A stretch of 64,000 bases of DNA, taken from the NCBI GenBank assembly GCA_022496185.1, contig WTXG01000087.1, positions 62,001 through 126,000 of the forward strand. The letters run 5' to 3'. This stretch comes from Multifurca ochricompacta. Its lineage: Eukaryota; Basidiomycota; Agaricomycetes; Russulales; Russulaceae. Both the position numbers and the translations under genes were made by a program. A model generated the notes under the pieces. It saw nothing but the letters and a program-made list of their open reading frames with translations, ran no database searches and was not told the DNA's origin. Positions 13,201 to 25,142 of the stretch are shown piece after piece (positions within the stretch are counted from its first letter, which is position 1; every line of letters starts with the position of its first letter).

Positions 13201-13993
13201 CCGTCTTCCCGAAGCGCGAGCGTGCCGAATGTATCTAGTACGCGGTTGTCGTCGTGCTGAGTTGCTTCGTCGCGGTCTCTTGTCATTTCGATGGCGGAGT
13301 GCAAATCGATGATTGACTTTATTTTGAGGAGGTCACGCTGCAATAAGGGATGTGGATCGCGCGAGACGTTGGAGTGCGAAACCGCGAGCGCATCCTCGAG
13401 TTGGCGAATGCGATCACTCATCTCTGTGATCTTGCCATGGAGGCGGTCTGTGTCTGCGAGGACGAAACTAGCAGCGCATGGATAAGGCAATGACAGTGGA
13501 AAGGGGCACGGATAGACGCGTACCGTGTCCCTTGTCCGGTCATGAGACTTCCTGGTGGCATTTCATGAGTATGTGCTCAAAGGAGGTACGGGAAAAGGGG
13601 GAACGGGAACGGCGTTGTGACAGTTCCCAAGGTGTGCGCGTGGGAGGGGGGGGGGTTTATTTAATGAGACAATGGATGAAGACACACCATTTGGGCAGAT
13701 GGAAGGGCACCCCCTTCGCGTGCACGATGAACATGGAATGCCCTTGTCGCATTTCAATTTGAGCCTGGTATAAAGAGGGGGGAAAGGGTAAATTTCAGTT
13801 TCCGTTGGTTTCCAGTCCAGTCCAATTCAGTAAGGTGGTGGAGGAGAGAAGAAGGGGGGAGGGAGGGAGAGAAAACGGACCGTCGGCACTCTGCACACGC
13901 GATAGCCCCACGAGAGCGCTTCCACTCTCTCTCCTTGAACCTGCTTGCACCCGCGGCTTCCGAAGATCCCGAGCGAGTGGGGTGAGGTGGCAT
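10288..13993 (-). CDS. Zn2Cys6 fungal transcription factor
   Basis: Predicted nuclear regulator of 932 residues. Twelve exons (minus order): 13881-13993, 13688-13764, 13524-13551, 13164-13467, 12408-13019, 12328-12337, 12180-12271, 12017-12125, 11750-11959, 11473-11678, 11273-11404, 10288-11193; the summed phases are exact. The binuclear zinc cluster has cysteines at 33, 36, 43, 49, 52 and 61, followed by a linker and a short coiled coil (about 78-105, RLHGKITEMSDRIRQLEDAL). A Fungal_trans-type middle region begins near RLPLYMLEAYLPPWP and includes LGL-type helices around HRDCARW. The C-terminal 300 residues are Pro/Ser/Thr/Gln-rich and probably disordered. Exons 3 (28 bases) and 6 (10 bases) are tiny. 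The exon 9/10 boundary is my least certain. Targets unknown; the terpene synthase and methyltransferase lie within 11 kb. Confidence 0.9.
12328..12337 (-). other. 10-base micro-exon of the Zn2Cys6 gene
   Basis: Bases ATCGGTCTCC on the minus strand, between CCTAG on the left and GTATGTG on the right. It supplies I-G-L plus the first base of H in the conserved IGLHRDCARW segment. Without it the flanking exons are out of frame; with it they join exactly. Confidence 0.8.
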
Positions 13994-15122
13994 TGAAAGT
14001 GAGAGCCGTCCCACAAGTAGTGAAGCCCTAACTCTGCAAAAATCGTACGAGGGCTTTGCAAGGTGGGCAAATAAAGGGGAGATGAGGTGAGGGAGGTGTC
14101 CTCGAGCAATCAAATTACATTCCTGCCAGAAACATATTTTCCTTTTACATAGAGCGGGTCATCAGTCAGGTGGCGTTTGGCCACTACATAAATGTATACA
14201 TTTATACACCGAACGAGTACAAAATGTAATCTCTGGCATTTTTTTTTTTTTTGTTTCATCTCAGAATCGATGCCAAGTTCATGCTCAATCTTCATTCTGA
14301 CTGATGATAGGTGTACACAAGGTACCCCCGTACGTTTACGTTGCCGACTTGTATCGTTCAGTAGGGGCGGGCGTTGAGGCGAGAGACGGCTCCATTTGAG
14401 AAATCCAAAAAAGATGTGATGGCGAATGTTTGATATAATGTGATGATCTAGTTGATGTTGATCGCCGAGGACAAGCGAGGCCAGAGCGGACTCAGAGCAT
14501 CCCGACGGTAAACCAGCAGCACCTGCAACAAACTTATCTGCACCAAATCCTCTGAGCGTTTGGTGACTCCAAGCCAGGTTATCGCCATCGTTCTATCAGG
14601 TAGTGTCGTGTGTCGTGTGTTGTTCGGCGATGAAATAAGTCGAGATCTGATGACATGGATGATGACTTGATCATGAGCCGTGCCTTCGTCATGTTGGAAG
14701 GGGGAGACACCCATCCAGTTTGCGTGCAAAAGAACAAGAAAACTGGCTTAGGGCTAGAGTTGACGATACGCGTCCTCATCTGTTCTGTTCTTTTTTGAAA
14801 ACCTCGAGGCAAATCCATTAATTTACTGGAAAACTAACGCTCCTGAAGGCTTAAAGACTGAGAAGCCGATGCTATGATGACAGATGACAGGAACCTCGCT
14901 TGGTCGGAGGTAAATAAGAGATGCAGAAGACGAATGAGGGACCAGCAATTTCGGTCAGCAGGTGCTCTTTATTAGAGTTGGAAGGTACACGCGTAAACCC
15001 AATCCAATCACCCAACCACCCTAGGAACGGCCCCCGGCCCGCTCACAGAGTTGTTCGAGAGTTTCGAGAGTAAGTTCGTCCTTTCTTCATCTGGGAGTCT
15101 CGTTCAACTCCCCCTCTCCAAA
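13994..15122. promoter_or_regulatory. Divergent intergenic region
   Basis: Lies between the starts of the Zn2Cys6 regulator (minus) and a small membrane protein (plus), so it must hold both promoters. It has a purine-rich stretch (13,841-13,875), a T run at about 14,241-14,252 and otherwise nothing I recognise. Confidence 0.45.
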
Positions 15123-15146
15123 ATGAATTCTCTCAGCAGGCAATGA
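15123..15146 (+). promoter_or_regulatory. Upstream ORF overlapping a start codon
   Basis: ATG at 15123 opens a seven-codon frame (MNSLSRQ) whose TGA at 15144-15146 overlaps the ATG of the next gene at 15143 as ATGA. If both are in the mature leader this would favour reinitiation or leaky scanning control. Transcript start is unknown. Confidence 0.45.
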
Positions 15147-16045
15147 ACAAACTACGAAAATTGCGGCATCACCGTGAATCTTCCTCCCCGCACCCATGTC
15201 CGCCCTCTGAGCCAACTGCGATAGCAGCCGGTTTCACGACTGTGGCCAGCACGACATCAAGAACGACGACGAGGATGTTGCCGACGGGCACCTCTCGAAC
15301 GCTCTATTATGCCCAGCAAGGTTCTGCGGCGACTCTTGGGACGCCCGCGAAGCCTGAATATGTCACTGGCGTAGCTCCAAAGCCAGACTCTTCCATTGCG
15401 CATTATTGGGCTGCTCGCGCCGTCACTGCCGAGGTTCTCCTTGCCGAACGTCATAAACACACAGATGAGCTACGCAGCGTCATGTACGGAGAAGACGTAA
15501 AGCGCAGGGTGCGTCTGGGTTCTGGGCGGTCCCATTCGCCGGAACCTTTGCCCTGACAAATCGGTTGTTGTTGTTGTTGTTGTTGCGCTTTCTAGACCGA
15601 GGTCGCGGCCCTGCAGGAGGTGCATGAGGAACACCAGAAAAAGATGGAACGGATGGTGGTGAGTTGTTTTGTCCACCCTTCTATGATCCATGATCCGTCA
15701 TTCTTCTTCCTCTCAGTTATGTTGCGTCGCGGCCCTTGCTATCACCATTTTTGGCCTCCTTGTCACGCATGTCCTCCACACGCCAACCCCTTTGACGTCA
15801 ACGCGGCGGACAGCTTCCCATTTCACAATCCCGATTCTGTCCCCGTTTACCTCTGTCGTGAGTGTTTGCCTCCCGTTTGTTCGCCACGCCACGCGCGTTG
15901 CGCACTGCTTAGCTGCTGTCTTTCACAGGTGGAACATGAGACTTCGGCGTGGGGTGCCCGGATTATTGTTCCTGCTTTGATAATTGTCTCCACATTCGCT
16001 TGGGGTGTCGTTAGACATTGGATGACCCGCGGGTCCCGACGATGA
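15143..16045 (+). CDS. Small two-helix membrane protein, unknown
   Basis: I do not recognise this protein. Four exons keep frame: 15143-15508, 15596-15658, 15717-15857, 15929-16045, for 228 residues. The N-terminal third is Ser/Thr/Pro-rich. A charged helix follows (RTEVAALQEVHEEHQKKMER, likely coiled coil), then a hydrophobic segment (LCCVAALAITIFGLLVTHVL), a polar loop, and a second hydrophobic segment near the C-terminus (IIVPALIIVSTFAWGVV), ending in basic residues. This pattern fits a tail-anchored or two-pass membrane protein. The second exon's intron carries a TTG tandem (about 15,564-15,586). It lies 700 bases upstream of FKS on the same strand; no functional link is shown. Confidence 0.65.
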
Positions 16046-16745
16046 ATTTTTATTTTTTGACACCTCAGATTGCATGATGTAACGGTATATTTATGGAAGG
16101 TTTGATATGTGCACGTCACATAAGTCAATCAATATTACCTGGTTGGCCACATTGTTGGATGGGATGTCTTGCACGTACTACGAGCCTATTCTTGACACGT
16201 GGGAATGGGGGTGACGGAGATAGATGGAAGGATACCCCAAGAATGGACAGTGTGTCAAAATCACATACACCTGTTCTGTTCAATTAATTTTATTCGCGCG
16301 GGCAACAAGTGAAAATTTTGGCCAACACTGGATATCCAATCCAATTGGTGTGTGCATGTGGTGTGGTGCATGTGCAGTGCTGTGGCGTGTACAAGTAAGT
16401 GCACGTGCAATACAGTGTCAGGCGTCAGTCCAAACTAAGTTTAGACCGGTTTGGGATAGATTTTCTCACCGGAGTCTGCCGGCGGCCGGTCCGTACTGTT
16501 TGGTTACCTTTCTTGGCTTTTGGCCTGGTCAACAGCCCTCCCTCGTCCCCTCTCGTCCCTCATCCTTCGTCCTCGTCTCGTTGTCACGGTCGAGCGCTTC
16601 TCCTTACCTCTTCCTCCTCACCAGTTCCTTTTCCTTTCCACGACCTCCACGACGACGACTGTAACTATTGGCACTTTAGTTGCCTCCTTCCTCCCTTTCC
16701 CTCCCTCTTCCTTTTCCCCCTCCCTCTTCCTCTCTTCTTATCCTC
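16046..16745 (+). promoter_or_regulatory. Pyrimidine-rich promoter/leader of FKS
   Basis: The 200 bases or so before the FKS start (about 16,530-16,745) are strongly C/T-rich on the coding strand, dominated by TCC and TTC runs. CT-rich blocks before the start are common in well-expressed fungal genes. No gene seen in the rest. Confidence 0.5.
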
Positions 16746-19700
16746 ATGTCCTCTCGTCATCACCCGTCGCGCAGTCAAGAAGGTTATCCTTATCCTTCCC
16801 CTCCTGCCGACACCAACGATCCGTTCAATTCTCGACACTATTATGACAATGATATTGAACCATCCGAGGCTTACCATAGAGACAACTACGGCTCAGAGAG
16901 TAGTGCCGCTGGCTTGAATGATTATGACCACCCCGACCCATACGGTTCGTCTTTCCCTCACTCCTCTCGGGCTGTCCCCCCTCCCCCCCCTATCTGACAC
17001 TATTATTCACTTCACACAACCATCCTGAATTTCTAGGCCAACCTGATACCGACTCAGATCATGATCCATATGGACAGCGCATGGGCCCATCTGCCGAGTC
17101 GCTCAACGGTGGGCGCTCTTCGGCGCCAACTTTGGGCGACTTTGGTCCAACTCAATATGGCGGTGGCCGTGAGCCTTATCCGGCCTGGGGAGCCGAGCGT
17201 GCCATCCCACTCTCAAAAGAAGAGATTGAGGACATCTTCCTCGATCTTCAGCAGAAGTTCGGCTTTCAAAGAGACTCTATGCGCAACATGGTGCGTTATC
17301 GATATTTGGGTGCCACTCCACCCCTGGCGTCTCTAGCTTACAGATCCGATAGTTCGATTTCACAATGCACCTCCTTGACAGCCGCGCGTCCCGCATGTCT
17401 CCAAATCAGGCTCTTCTCACCCTCCACGCTGACTACATCGGAGGTCAGCATGCAAACTACCGCAAGTGGTACTTTGCCGCCCAACTTGACCTCGACGATG
17501 CTGTTGGTCACACACAAAACCCGGGTCTTCAGCGCCTCCGTTCTAAGCGTGGTGGTGGTCGAAGCAACTCAGAGAAATCCCTGACCAGTGCCCTCGAACG
17601 CTGGCGTCAGGCGATGAACAGCATGTCCCAGTACGATCGCATGCGTCAGATTGCCCTTTATCTCCTTTGTTGGGGAGAAGCCGCTCAGGTCCGATTCGTT
17701 CCCGAATGCCTCTGCTTCATCTTAAGTGTGCGGATGACTACTATCGCTCGCCCGAGTGTCAGAATCGTGTCGATCCTGTACCCGAAGGTCTATACCTTCG
17801 CGCTGTCATCAAGCCCCTTTACCGCTTCATTCGAGATCAGGGCTACGAGTCTGTGGACGGCAAGTTTGTGCGGCGAGAACGTGACCACGATCGCATTATT
17901 GGCTATGACGACATAAACCAGTTGTTTTGGTACCCAGAGGGGATTGCTCGCATTGTGCTCACGGACAAAGTACGTCTCACTTTGTTGCTTGGGCCACTTT
18001 TGTTTTGATTTTTTTTTCTTCGCTCAGACTCGTCTCGTGGATATTCCGCCAGCACAGCGATTTATGCGTTTTGACCGTATCGACTGGAATCGTGCGTTCT
18101 TCAAAACATATTACGAGAAGCGCTCGTTCGGACATTTACTCGTCAACTTTAACCGCATTTGGGTCATCCATGTTTCATTATTTTGGTTCTACACCGCCTA
18201 TAACGCTCCAACCGTCTACCAACCGAAGCGAGGTCACTCTACCGCTTTGACTTGGTCCGCAACGGCACTCGGAGGTGCCATCGCAACGATCATTATGATT
18301 TTGGCAACATTCGCAGAGTTTTCCTACATTCCCACAACCTGGAACAACACGTCGCACCTCACCCGTCGGTTACTCTTTCTCCTTGTTACACTCGCCCTTA
18401 CCGCCGGTCCCACCTTCTACATCGCTATCGTGGAAAACCAACCGGATGGCGGTGGATCCCTCGCTCTCATCCTCGGTATTGCCCAGTTCTTTATCTCTGT
18501 CGTTGCAACCCTTCTTTTCGGCATCATGCCCTCTGGTCGGATGTTTGGTGACCGTGTCGCCAGCAAGTCGCGCAAGTATCTTGCGTCCCAGACCTTCACG
18601 GCCAGTTACCCCGTCCTAAACTCTCGGGCACGTCTTGCGAGTGTCTTCTTATGGTTCCTCGTCTTTGGCTGCAAGTTCACAGAATCGTACTTTTTCCTTA
18701 CCCTGGCTTTCCGTGACCCCATCCACGCCATGGCCGGTATGAAAATTCAGAATTGTCACGAAAAGTTGTTTGGCAGTTCACTCTGCCGCAACCATGCCAT
18801 CTTCACCCTCACGATTATGTTCATCATGGATCTCGTGCTTTTCTTCCTTGACACATTCTTGTGGTACATCATTTGGAATACCGTGTATTCCATCGCTCGC
18901 TCCTTCATGCTCGGGCTATCGATCTGGACACCCTGGAGGGACATCTACGCCCGTCTGCCCAAGCGTATATATTCTAAAATTCTGGCAACGTCTGATTTAG
19001 AGGTTCGCTACAAGCCCAAAGTGAGTCGTTGTTCAAAACAAAAACCCACCGACGTCCTCTTTTTTAACCTCATCCCCCCTTGCAGGTTCTTGTCTCTCAG
19101 ATTTGGAACGCGATCATTATTTCAATGTATCGCGAGCACTTGCTCTCAATTGATCACGTACAAAAGCTCCTCTATCATCAAGTCGATACTCCAGACGGTC
19201 GTCGCAGTCTCCGCGCTCCGCCATTCTTCGTTGCACAGACCGACAAGGGCTTCAAAGGCAGCTTCTTCCCACGAGGTTCGGAAGCGGAGCGCCGGATCTC
19301 GTTCTTTGCGCAGTCGCTTACAACATCGCTACCCGAGGCTCTCCCGGTAGACGCCATGCCCACATTTACGGTTCTAACCCCGCATTACAACGAAAAGGTA
19401 TGTCTGCTGCGCTTCGCGTATTTACTTCCCCTCCCTGGCGTTATTCAGTACGGTGAACGTCACATAGATTCTCCTTTCGTTGCGAGAGATTATTAAGGAG
19501 GCTGATATCAATACTCGCGTCACGCTCCTCGAGTATCTCAAGCAGTTGCACAGCCTCGAATGGGCTAACTTCGTCAAGGATACCAAGATCCTTGCCCAAG
19601 AATCTGACATGTTCGATGGCGCGTTCCCAGGAGACGAGAAGGGCTCATCCAAACTCGATGATTTGCCATTCTATTGCATCGGTTTCAAGAGTGCCGCACC

Positions 19701-22700
19701 GGAATTTACATTGCGCACACGTATTTGGGCTTCTTTGCGTTTCCAAACGCTTTACCGCACGGTTTCGGGCATGATGAACTACGCCAAGGCGATCAAGCTG
19801 CTCTACCGTGTGGAGAACCCCGAGGTGGTCCAGATGTTCGGGGGTAATACGGATAATCTCGAGCGCGAGCTTGAGCGCATGGCCCGTCGCAAGTTTAAGT
19901 TTGTCGTATCTATGCAGCGGTACTCCAAGTTCAACAAGGAGGAACACGAAAATGCCGAGTTCTTACTGCGCGCATATCCGGAACTTCAGATCGCCTATCT
20001 CGAGGAGGAGCCGCGCAAGGACGGTGGCGAACCACGGCTCTACTCGCTCTCATCGACGGTCATTCCGAGTTCAACCCGCAGACGGGACGACGCAAGCCCA
20101 AGTTCCGGGTCGAGCTGCCCGGTAACCCCATCCTCGGTGACGGCAAGTCGGACAACCAGAACCACGCAATTATCTTCTACCGTGGTGAATACTTGCAGCT
20201 GATCGATGCTAACCAAGACAATTACCTCGAGGAGTGTCTCAAGATTCGTAACGTCTATCGGAGTTCGAGGAATACTCGGTCAGCAGCCAGAGTCCGTACG
20301 CTCAATGGGGTCAGAAGGAGTTCAAGTCGGCGCCCGTCGCCATTGTCGGCGCGCGTGAATACATCTTCTCGGAGAATATTGGTATACTCGGTGACATTGC
20401 TGCTGGAAAGGAGCAAACGTTCGGTACCCTCACAGCCCGCTCTCTCGCATGGATCGGGGGCAAGCTACATTACGGACATCCCGATTTCCTCAATGCGACG
20501 TTCATGAATACACGTGGTGGCGTATCTAAAGCGCAGAAGGGCCTGCATCTCAACGAGGATATCTATGCCGGCATGAACGCGTTTGGTCGAGGCGGACGTA
20601 TCAAGCACACGGAGTACTACCATGTGGCAAGGGTCGAGATCTCGGTTTCGGTACCATCTTGAATTTCCAGACGAAGATTGGAACCGGTATGGGTGAGCAG
20701 ATGCTCAGTCGCGAGTACTATTATCTTGGGACGCAGCTCCCCATCGATCGCTTCCTTACGTTCTACTACGGCCACCCCGGCTTCCACATCAACAACATGC
20801 TCATCATCTTGTCCGTTCAACTCTTCATCGTGACGAGTACGTGCTTTTTTATCTTTTTATGCCTGCCCAAGTCCTGTAATAGAAGGCGTGACCTTATTAT
20901 ACCTCTTTATTCAGTGGTGTTCCTGGGAACGCTTAATTCGCAACTCACAATATGCAGATACTCGAGCACCGGTCAGCCCCTGAACGGTCAAGGGGGATGC
21001 TACAACTCCATCCTGTCTTTAATTGGATCCACCACTGCATCATCAGCATCTTCTTGGTTTTCATGATCGCGTTCTTGCCTCTGTTCCTTCAGGGTGGGTG
21101 GTCGTATTCTGCTTTCTTCTTGTCGGCTTCTGACCACGCCCTCTAGAGCTGATTGAGCGCGGCACTGGCCGGGCCATCGCGCGTCTCAGCAAGCAATTTA
21201 TGTCGTTCTCCCCGATATTCGAAGTGTTCTCCACCCAGATTTACACGCATTCGATCCTCAATAATCTTACTTTCGGTGGCGCGCGATACATCGCCACTGG
21301 ACGTGGGTTCGCGACATCTCGTATTTCATTCAGCATTCTCTTTTCGCGCTTCGCTGGTCCTAGCATATACCTCGGCATGCGGACGCTGCTGATGCTCCTT
21401 TACGTCACCTTGTCGTTCTGGACGCCGTATCTGGTCTACTTTTGGGTGTCCATCCTCGCTCTTTGTATCGCCCCGTTCCTGTTCAACCCCCACCAGTTTT
21501 CGTTCGCGGACTTTATCGTTGATTATCGGTGAGTGCGTGCGGTACATCCTTTCGCTCGAGGGGCTGATTTTTTTTCTATTTTTTTTTTAGCGAGTTCTTA
21601 CGTTGGATGTCACGTGGCAATTCGCGCTCACACAACAACTCGTGGATTGGATACTGCCGGCTGTCGCGTACGATGATCACGGGTTACAAGAAGAAGAAAT
21701 TGGGAAACCATCGGAAAAGTTGTCGGGTGACGTGCCACGGGCAGGTTGGCGCGCAGTTATCATCTCCGAAGTCATTTTCCCCATCTTCTTTGCGATCTTG
21801 CTCGTCCTCGCGTACATGTTCGTCAAGTCGTTCCCAGTCTCCGGACAGACGCCACCAAGCCCTCTCATTCGCATCGCTGTCGTGTCGATCGGTCCCATTG
21901 TATGGAACGCGGCCGTCTTGCTCATTCTCTTCCTTCTCTCTCTCTTCCTTGGGCCGATGCTTGACTCGTGCTGTGTGCGGTTCGGTGCGGTCATGGCGAC
22001 TATTGCTCACACCCTTGGTACGATCGGCATGATTGGATTTTTCGAATTCTTCGTGAGTCTCTTCTCACTCTTTCTATTTCCAATTTCGTGTCATAACTTT
22101 GGTCTCGATTTAATGCAGTGGTTCCTTGAGCTTTGGGACACATCGCATGCCGTCCTCGGTCTTATCACCATTGTGGCAATTCAGAGAGCGATTCACAAGG
22201 TGCTGATCTCCGTCTTCCTTTCCCGCGAGTTCAAGCACGATGAGACGAATCGGGCGTGGTGGACGGGGAAGTGGTACGGCCGTGGCCTGGGAGCGCACGT
22301 ACTTTCACAGCCGGCGCGAGAGTTCATCGTCAAGATCATCGAATTATCTCTCTGGAGTTCGGACTTTTTGATCGGCCACTTCATACTGTTCATGCTGACT
22401 CCCGCCTTGCTGATACCGTACGTCGACCGGTTGCACTCCATTCTGCTCTGTGAGTATATTTTCCCTCGCGAATATGAAATGACTAGATCGTTTGGGACTG
22501 AGCTCGCCTGTAGTTTGGCTGCGGCCATCGAAGCAGATACACGCACCCATCTTCAACATTAAAGTTAGGAGGCAGCGTCGTACCATCGTGGGTGTTGCAG
22601 TGTTTTTGAACCCAGTAGTACAGAAACTGAGGGATGGCTTTTTTTTTTCGCAGATCATCAAATACGTTCCCTTATTCTTTATTGTAATCACAATTTTTGT

Positions 22701-22837
22701 CGCCCTGATTGCTGCTCGTGAGTCTCTTTTTTTCTTGGATGTCATGATTGTGAATCCTTCCCCCCCCCCCACTCTCACTAGCCGTCGTTCTCAAGGACAC
22801 CATTCGTCTTCATTGTTCATTGTGTAATCAGTTGTAA
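16746..22837 (+). CDS. FKS1: 1,3-beta-glucan synthase catalytic subunit
   Basis: Plasma-membrane enzyme making cell-wall beta-1,3-glucan from UDP-glucose. Exons: 16746-16944, 17037-17290, 17353-17969, 18028-19020, 19086-19397, 19468-20836, 20915-21093, 21147-21528, 21591-22052, 22119-22449, 22514-22587, 22654-22717, 22782-22837. The disordered N-terminus is followed by the FKS1 domain ([13 protein letters not shown]), a first membrane block with FLTLAFRDP, the large cytosolic catalytic region ([32 protein letters not shown]) and a second membrane block ([14 protein letters not shown]). Six one-base losses break the frame, near 17,723, 20,045, 20,258, 20,622, 21,006 and 21,708; the protein similarity carries on across each. 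Since FKS is usually essential, I favour sequence errors over a dead gene, but a pseudogene is possible. Confidence 0.9.
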
Positions 22838-23613
22838 TGAATTGTTGGACCCTTCTGGACACCATTATTATCTTTTCTCTTTTGCACGCATTTGCCTACC
22901 CCTTCCTATAAGATAGATCTATACCGTTCCCTGCTGATCGTTCTCTCTCTCTCTCTTCCCCCCCTCCCCCCTTCCCCTTTTTTTTTTCTCCAATTACCTA
23001 GTTCGTACCCCCTGCTCCTCCTTTCCCTCCTCCCATGGACTTACAGGCATAATACGCTTTTTTTACGTGATCACTCAATGGAAGTTTTTGCATTGTATAC
23101 GAAAGAAAAAAAAAAAAGAAAAAAGGTTTGCCCCCCCCCCTCCCCCTCTCCGTCTTCCATCTTGTGCTCTGTGCTGCTATCAGCAGCCTTTGCGTTATCA
23201 ATGCCCCCCTCTTCCCCACCGCGCACATAATCTGATGGGCAACCTAGCCGCCACCACCACCGGTGTGTGTGACTGGGCATGACATGTATCAAGTAAAAGC
23301 GATGATATTCTTACAATGTCCCCCCTCCGGAGAGAGAGAAAGAGAAAGAGAACGAGAGTATTAATTACTCCGTACGAGAAAGAAAGTAAAAAAAAGTAAA
23401 AACAGCAAATGCAAAAAGTGGGGGTGGTTGGGGGGGGGGTTCAACAAAGAAAAAAAAAGGTGTTGAGCAGAGTCTCTAATACTGCGTACCTAAAGTGGAC
23501 GGACTTCACACATCGCTTCTCAGCATTACACTGAAAAAAAAACTCCCATACCGACCGCACCCTCAGTGTTCACCCACCCAGCTATGCTACACACATATCA
23601 TTATCATCTCCTT
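22838..23613. other. Low-complexity region between convergent genes
   Basis: Shared 3' region of FKS and the Yop1-like gene. Dominated by CT, poly-A, poly-C and GA tracts (for example 22,941-22,990, 23,100-23,150, 23,330-23,350). No gene seen. Confidence 0.55.
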
Positions 23614-24782
23614 TCACTCCGTCTTTGTGTGGGTTGTCGTCGTACCCGTCGCCCAGCTGAGCCATCCGCTTGTGCGAGTCACGGGCTCAGAGGAACCTGG
23701 CGATCTGTCACCCTCTGCATCGCTAGGTACTTCAACCTCTTCAAAGCGACCGCCGGGACCGAGTATGTTGGTACCGCTAGCGACGCGCTCTCTGAGGCCC
23801 TGATGACCGCCCGAAATGGAAGATGAGGATGCCGCGGAAGAAGAGGAAGTGGGGATATGTGATGTGATCGGAAGGGGTGAGTTGGGACCTGAACCGGAAT
23901 GGGAACCGTCTCCGACGTCGTAGCCTTGTACTTGTTCTTGGTGTGTGGTTTCCGTCGTCGTCGTTGTCGTCGTGAGGCCTTGACGTTGGAGGAGGACTGT
24001 ACCGCTCGCGATGATGGCGGGACCGTAAGTGCGCCAGAGCGTGCCGAGCATTTGAGTTGGGCCTGAAACGGAATCGCTGAGGGGTGGCCCTTGAGCGGAA
24101 CCACCTGAAGCCGCCCCCACCGGTGTGCCAGCGTTGGAGGAAGAAGAAGAGGAATGTGGACCTGTCGCGCTCGCGATGATGTATTCCCAGAGCATGCGGG
24201 CACGAGTTTGGAGGAATGTGAATACGCGAGCTCGAAGTTGGGCGAGAGCTGCGTCTATTTGGGACTCGTGGGCGCGCAAGGTGGGCTCGAGTTGAGTCTG
24301 GTAAAGGTAGGATGCGCCCTTGGTCTGAGGAAGAGGAGGTAGAGAAGAAATAGCATTTTGAAAAGGTAGTAGAACGGGATCCTGTGGGAGTTTTCAGGAA
24401 ACCTCGAAATGAGAAATGGGAAAGAGGGATAAAGAAAAAAAGAAAAAAGAAAAAAAGAAAAAAAAAAAAAAAAAAGAAAAAGAAAAAAAAGAGAGGGAGA
24501 GAGAGGGGAGTAGAACGCACCAAGAGACAAGCCACTCTGCTAGATACTCAACACCTATGACACAGGCAAGCACGGACCAATACATGAGCCATCGTTCAAG
24601 ATCTTCCTCTGACGCTGGTCTCTGAGAGAGAGTCTTAAAGGACGCGTAACCTGGATAGAGGAAGGCAACAATGCAGCTGTGAAAATAAGGTGAAGGTACA
24701 TGATTGAGATTGAGTTGAGGGAGATATAAAAGGCAAAGGGAAGAGCTCACCTAACGACTCGAGAGGTAAGGTAGACGAGCAT
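23614..24782 (-). CDS. TB2/DP1/HVA22 (REEP/Yop1-like) ER-shaping protein
   Basis: Predicted ER membrane protein of the hairpin-forming REEP/Yop1 family, which curves tubular ER. Exons (minus): 24751-24782, 24521-24676, 23614-24381. The start has CCACC before ATG. Seen: YPGYASFKTLSQRPASEED, then WLMYWSVLACVIGVEYLAEW (membrane hairpin), IPFYYLFKMLFLLYLL, and PQTKGASYLYQTQLEPTLR, all in family order. A long Ser/Thr/Gly-rich tail of roughly 200 residues follows, longer than in yeast Yop1. Exon 3 needs one missing base near 24,330 (a CCC read as CC would do) to join the hairpin to the PQTKGA segment; this resembles the losses seen in FKS. It converges with FKS and diverges from the dynactin gene. 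Confidence 0.8.
24382..24520 (-). repeat. Intron dominated by a polypyrimidine tract
   Basis: Second intron of the Yop1-like gene. On the coding strand about 95 of its bases form an almost unbroken T-rich run with scattered C, far longer than an ordinary polypyrimidine tract. Length is likely to vary between strains. Confidence 0.7.
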
Positions 24783-25142
24783 GGTGGTAGGAGGAGAAGA
24801 CGTGGGAGTTGTGAGTGAAGGGAATGGAACGATATCGATGGATGAATGATGGATGGATGGATGGATGGAGTGGGTTGGGGATGGGATGGGATGGAAGATC
24901 TCGGCAAGTTCAAAGGATGAATGTCAACCGTCGCGTGTTTTTCACATTCACTTTCGCGTGGGCGCGGGCGTGGGCGTGGGCGCTTTTAAAGACTGCGGGT
25001 GCGGTAGGAGCATGGAAGAGAAAGAGTAAGTAACATTCTAAGCAATAACACCTCAAAAGTATCGTACTCGCTTAGTACTTGAGGAGGAGACCTAAGGGCG
25101 GGCAGTCCAGTCACATGACATACACTCTCCCCTCTCCCCTCA
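24783..25142. promoter_or_regulatory. Compact divergent promoter with tandem repeats
   Basis: A 360-base gap between two outward-facing genes. Contains a TGGA microsatellite (about 24,850-24,870), a GGGAT repeat (24,875-24,893) and a GGGCG/GGGCGTG repeat (24,960-24,980) that resembles clustered GC boxes. Confidence 0.5.

Noticed and set aside
17700..21710. Programmed frameshifting in FKS
   Set aside because: Six sites with no slippery sequence in common, and no FKS is known to need it; one-base sequence losses explain all.
23679..24535. Alternative minus-strand frames over the Yop1-like gene, including poly-Phe runs
   Set aside because: The Phe runs are translations of the intron's T tract; the chosen frame carries the family motifs.
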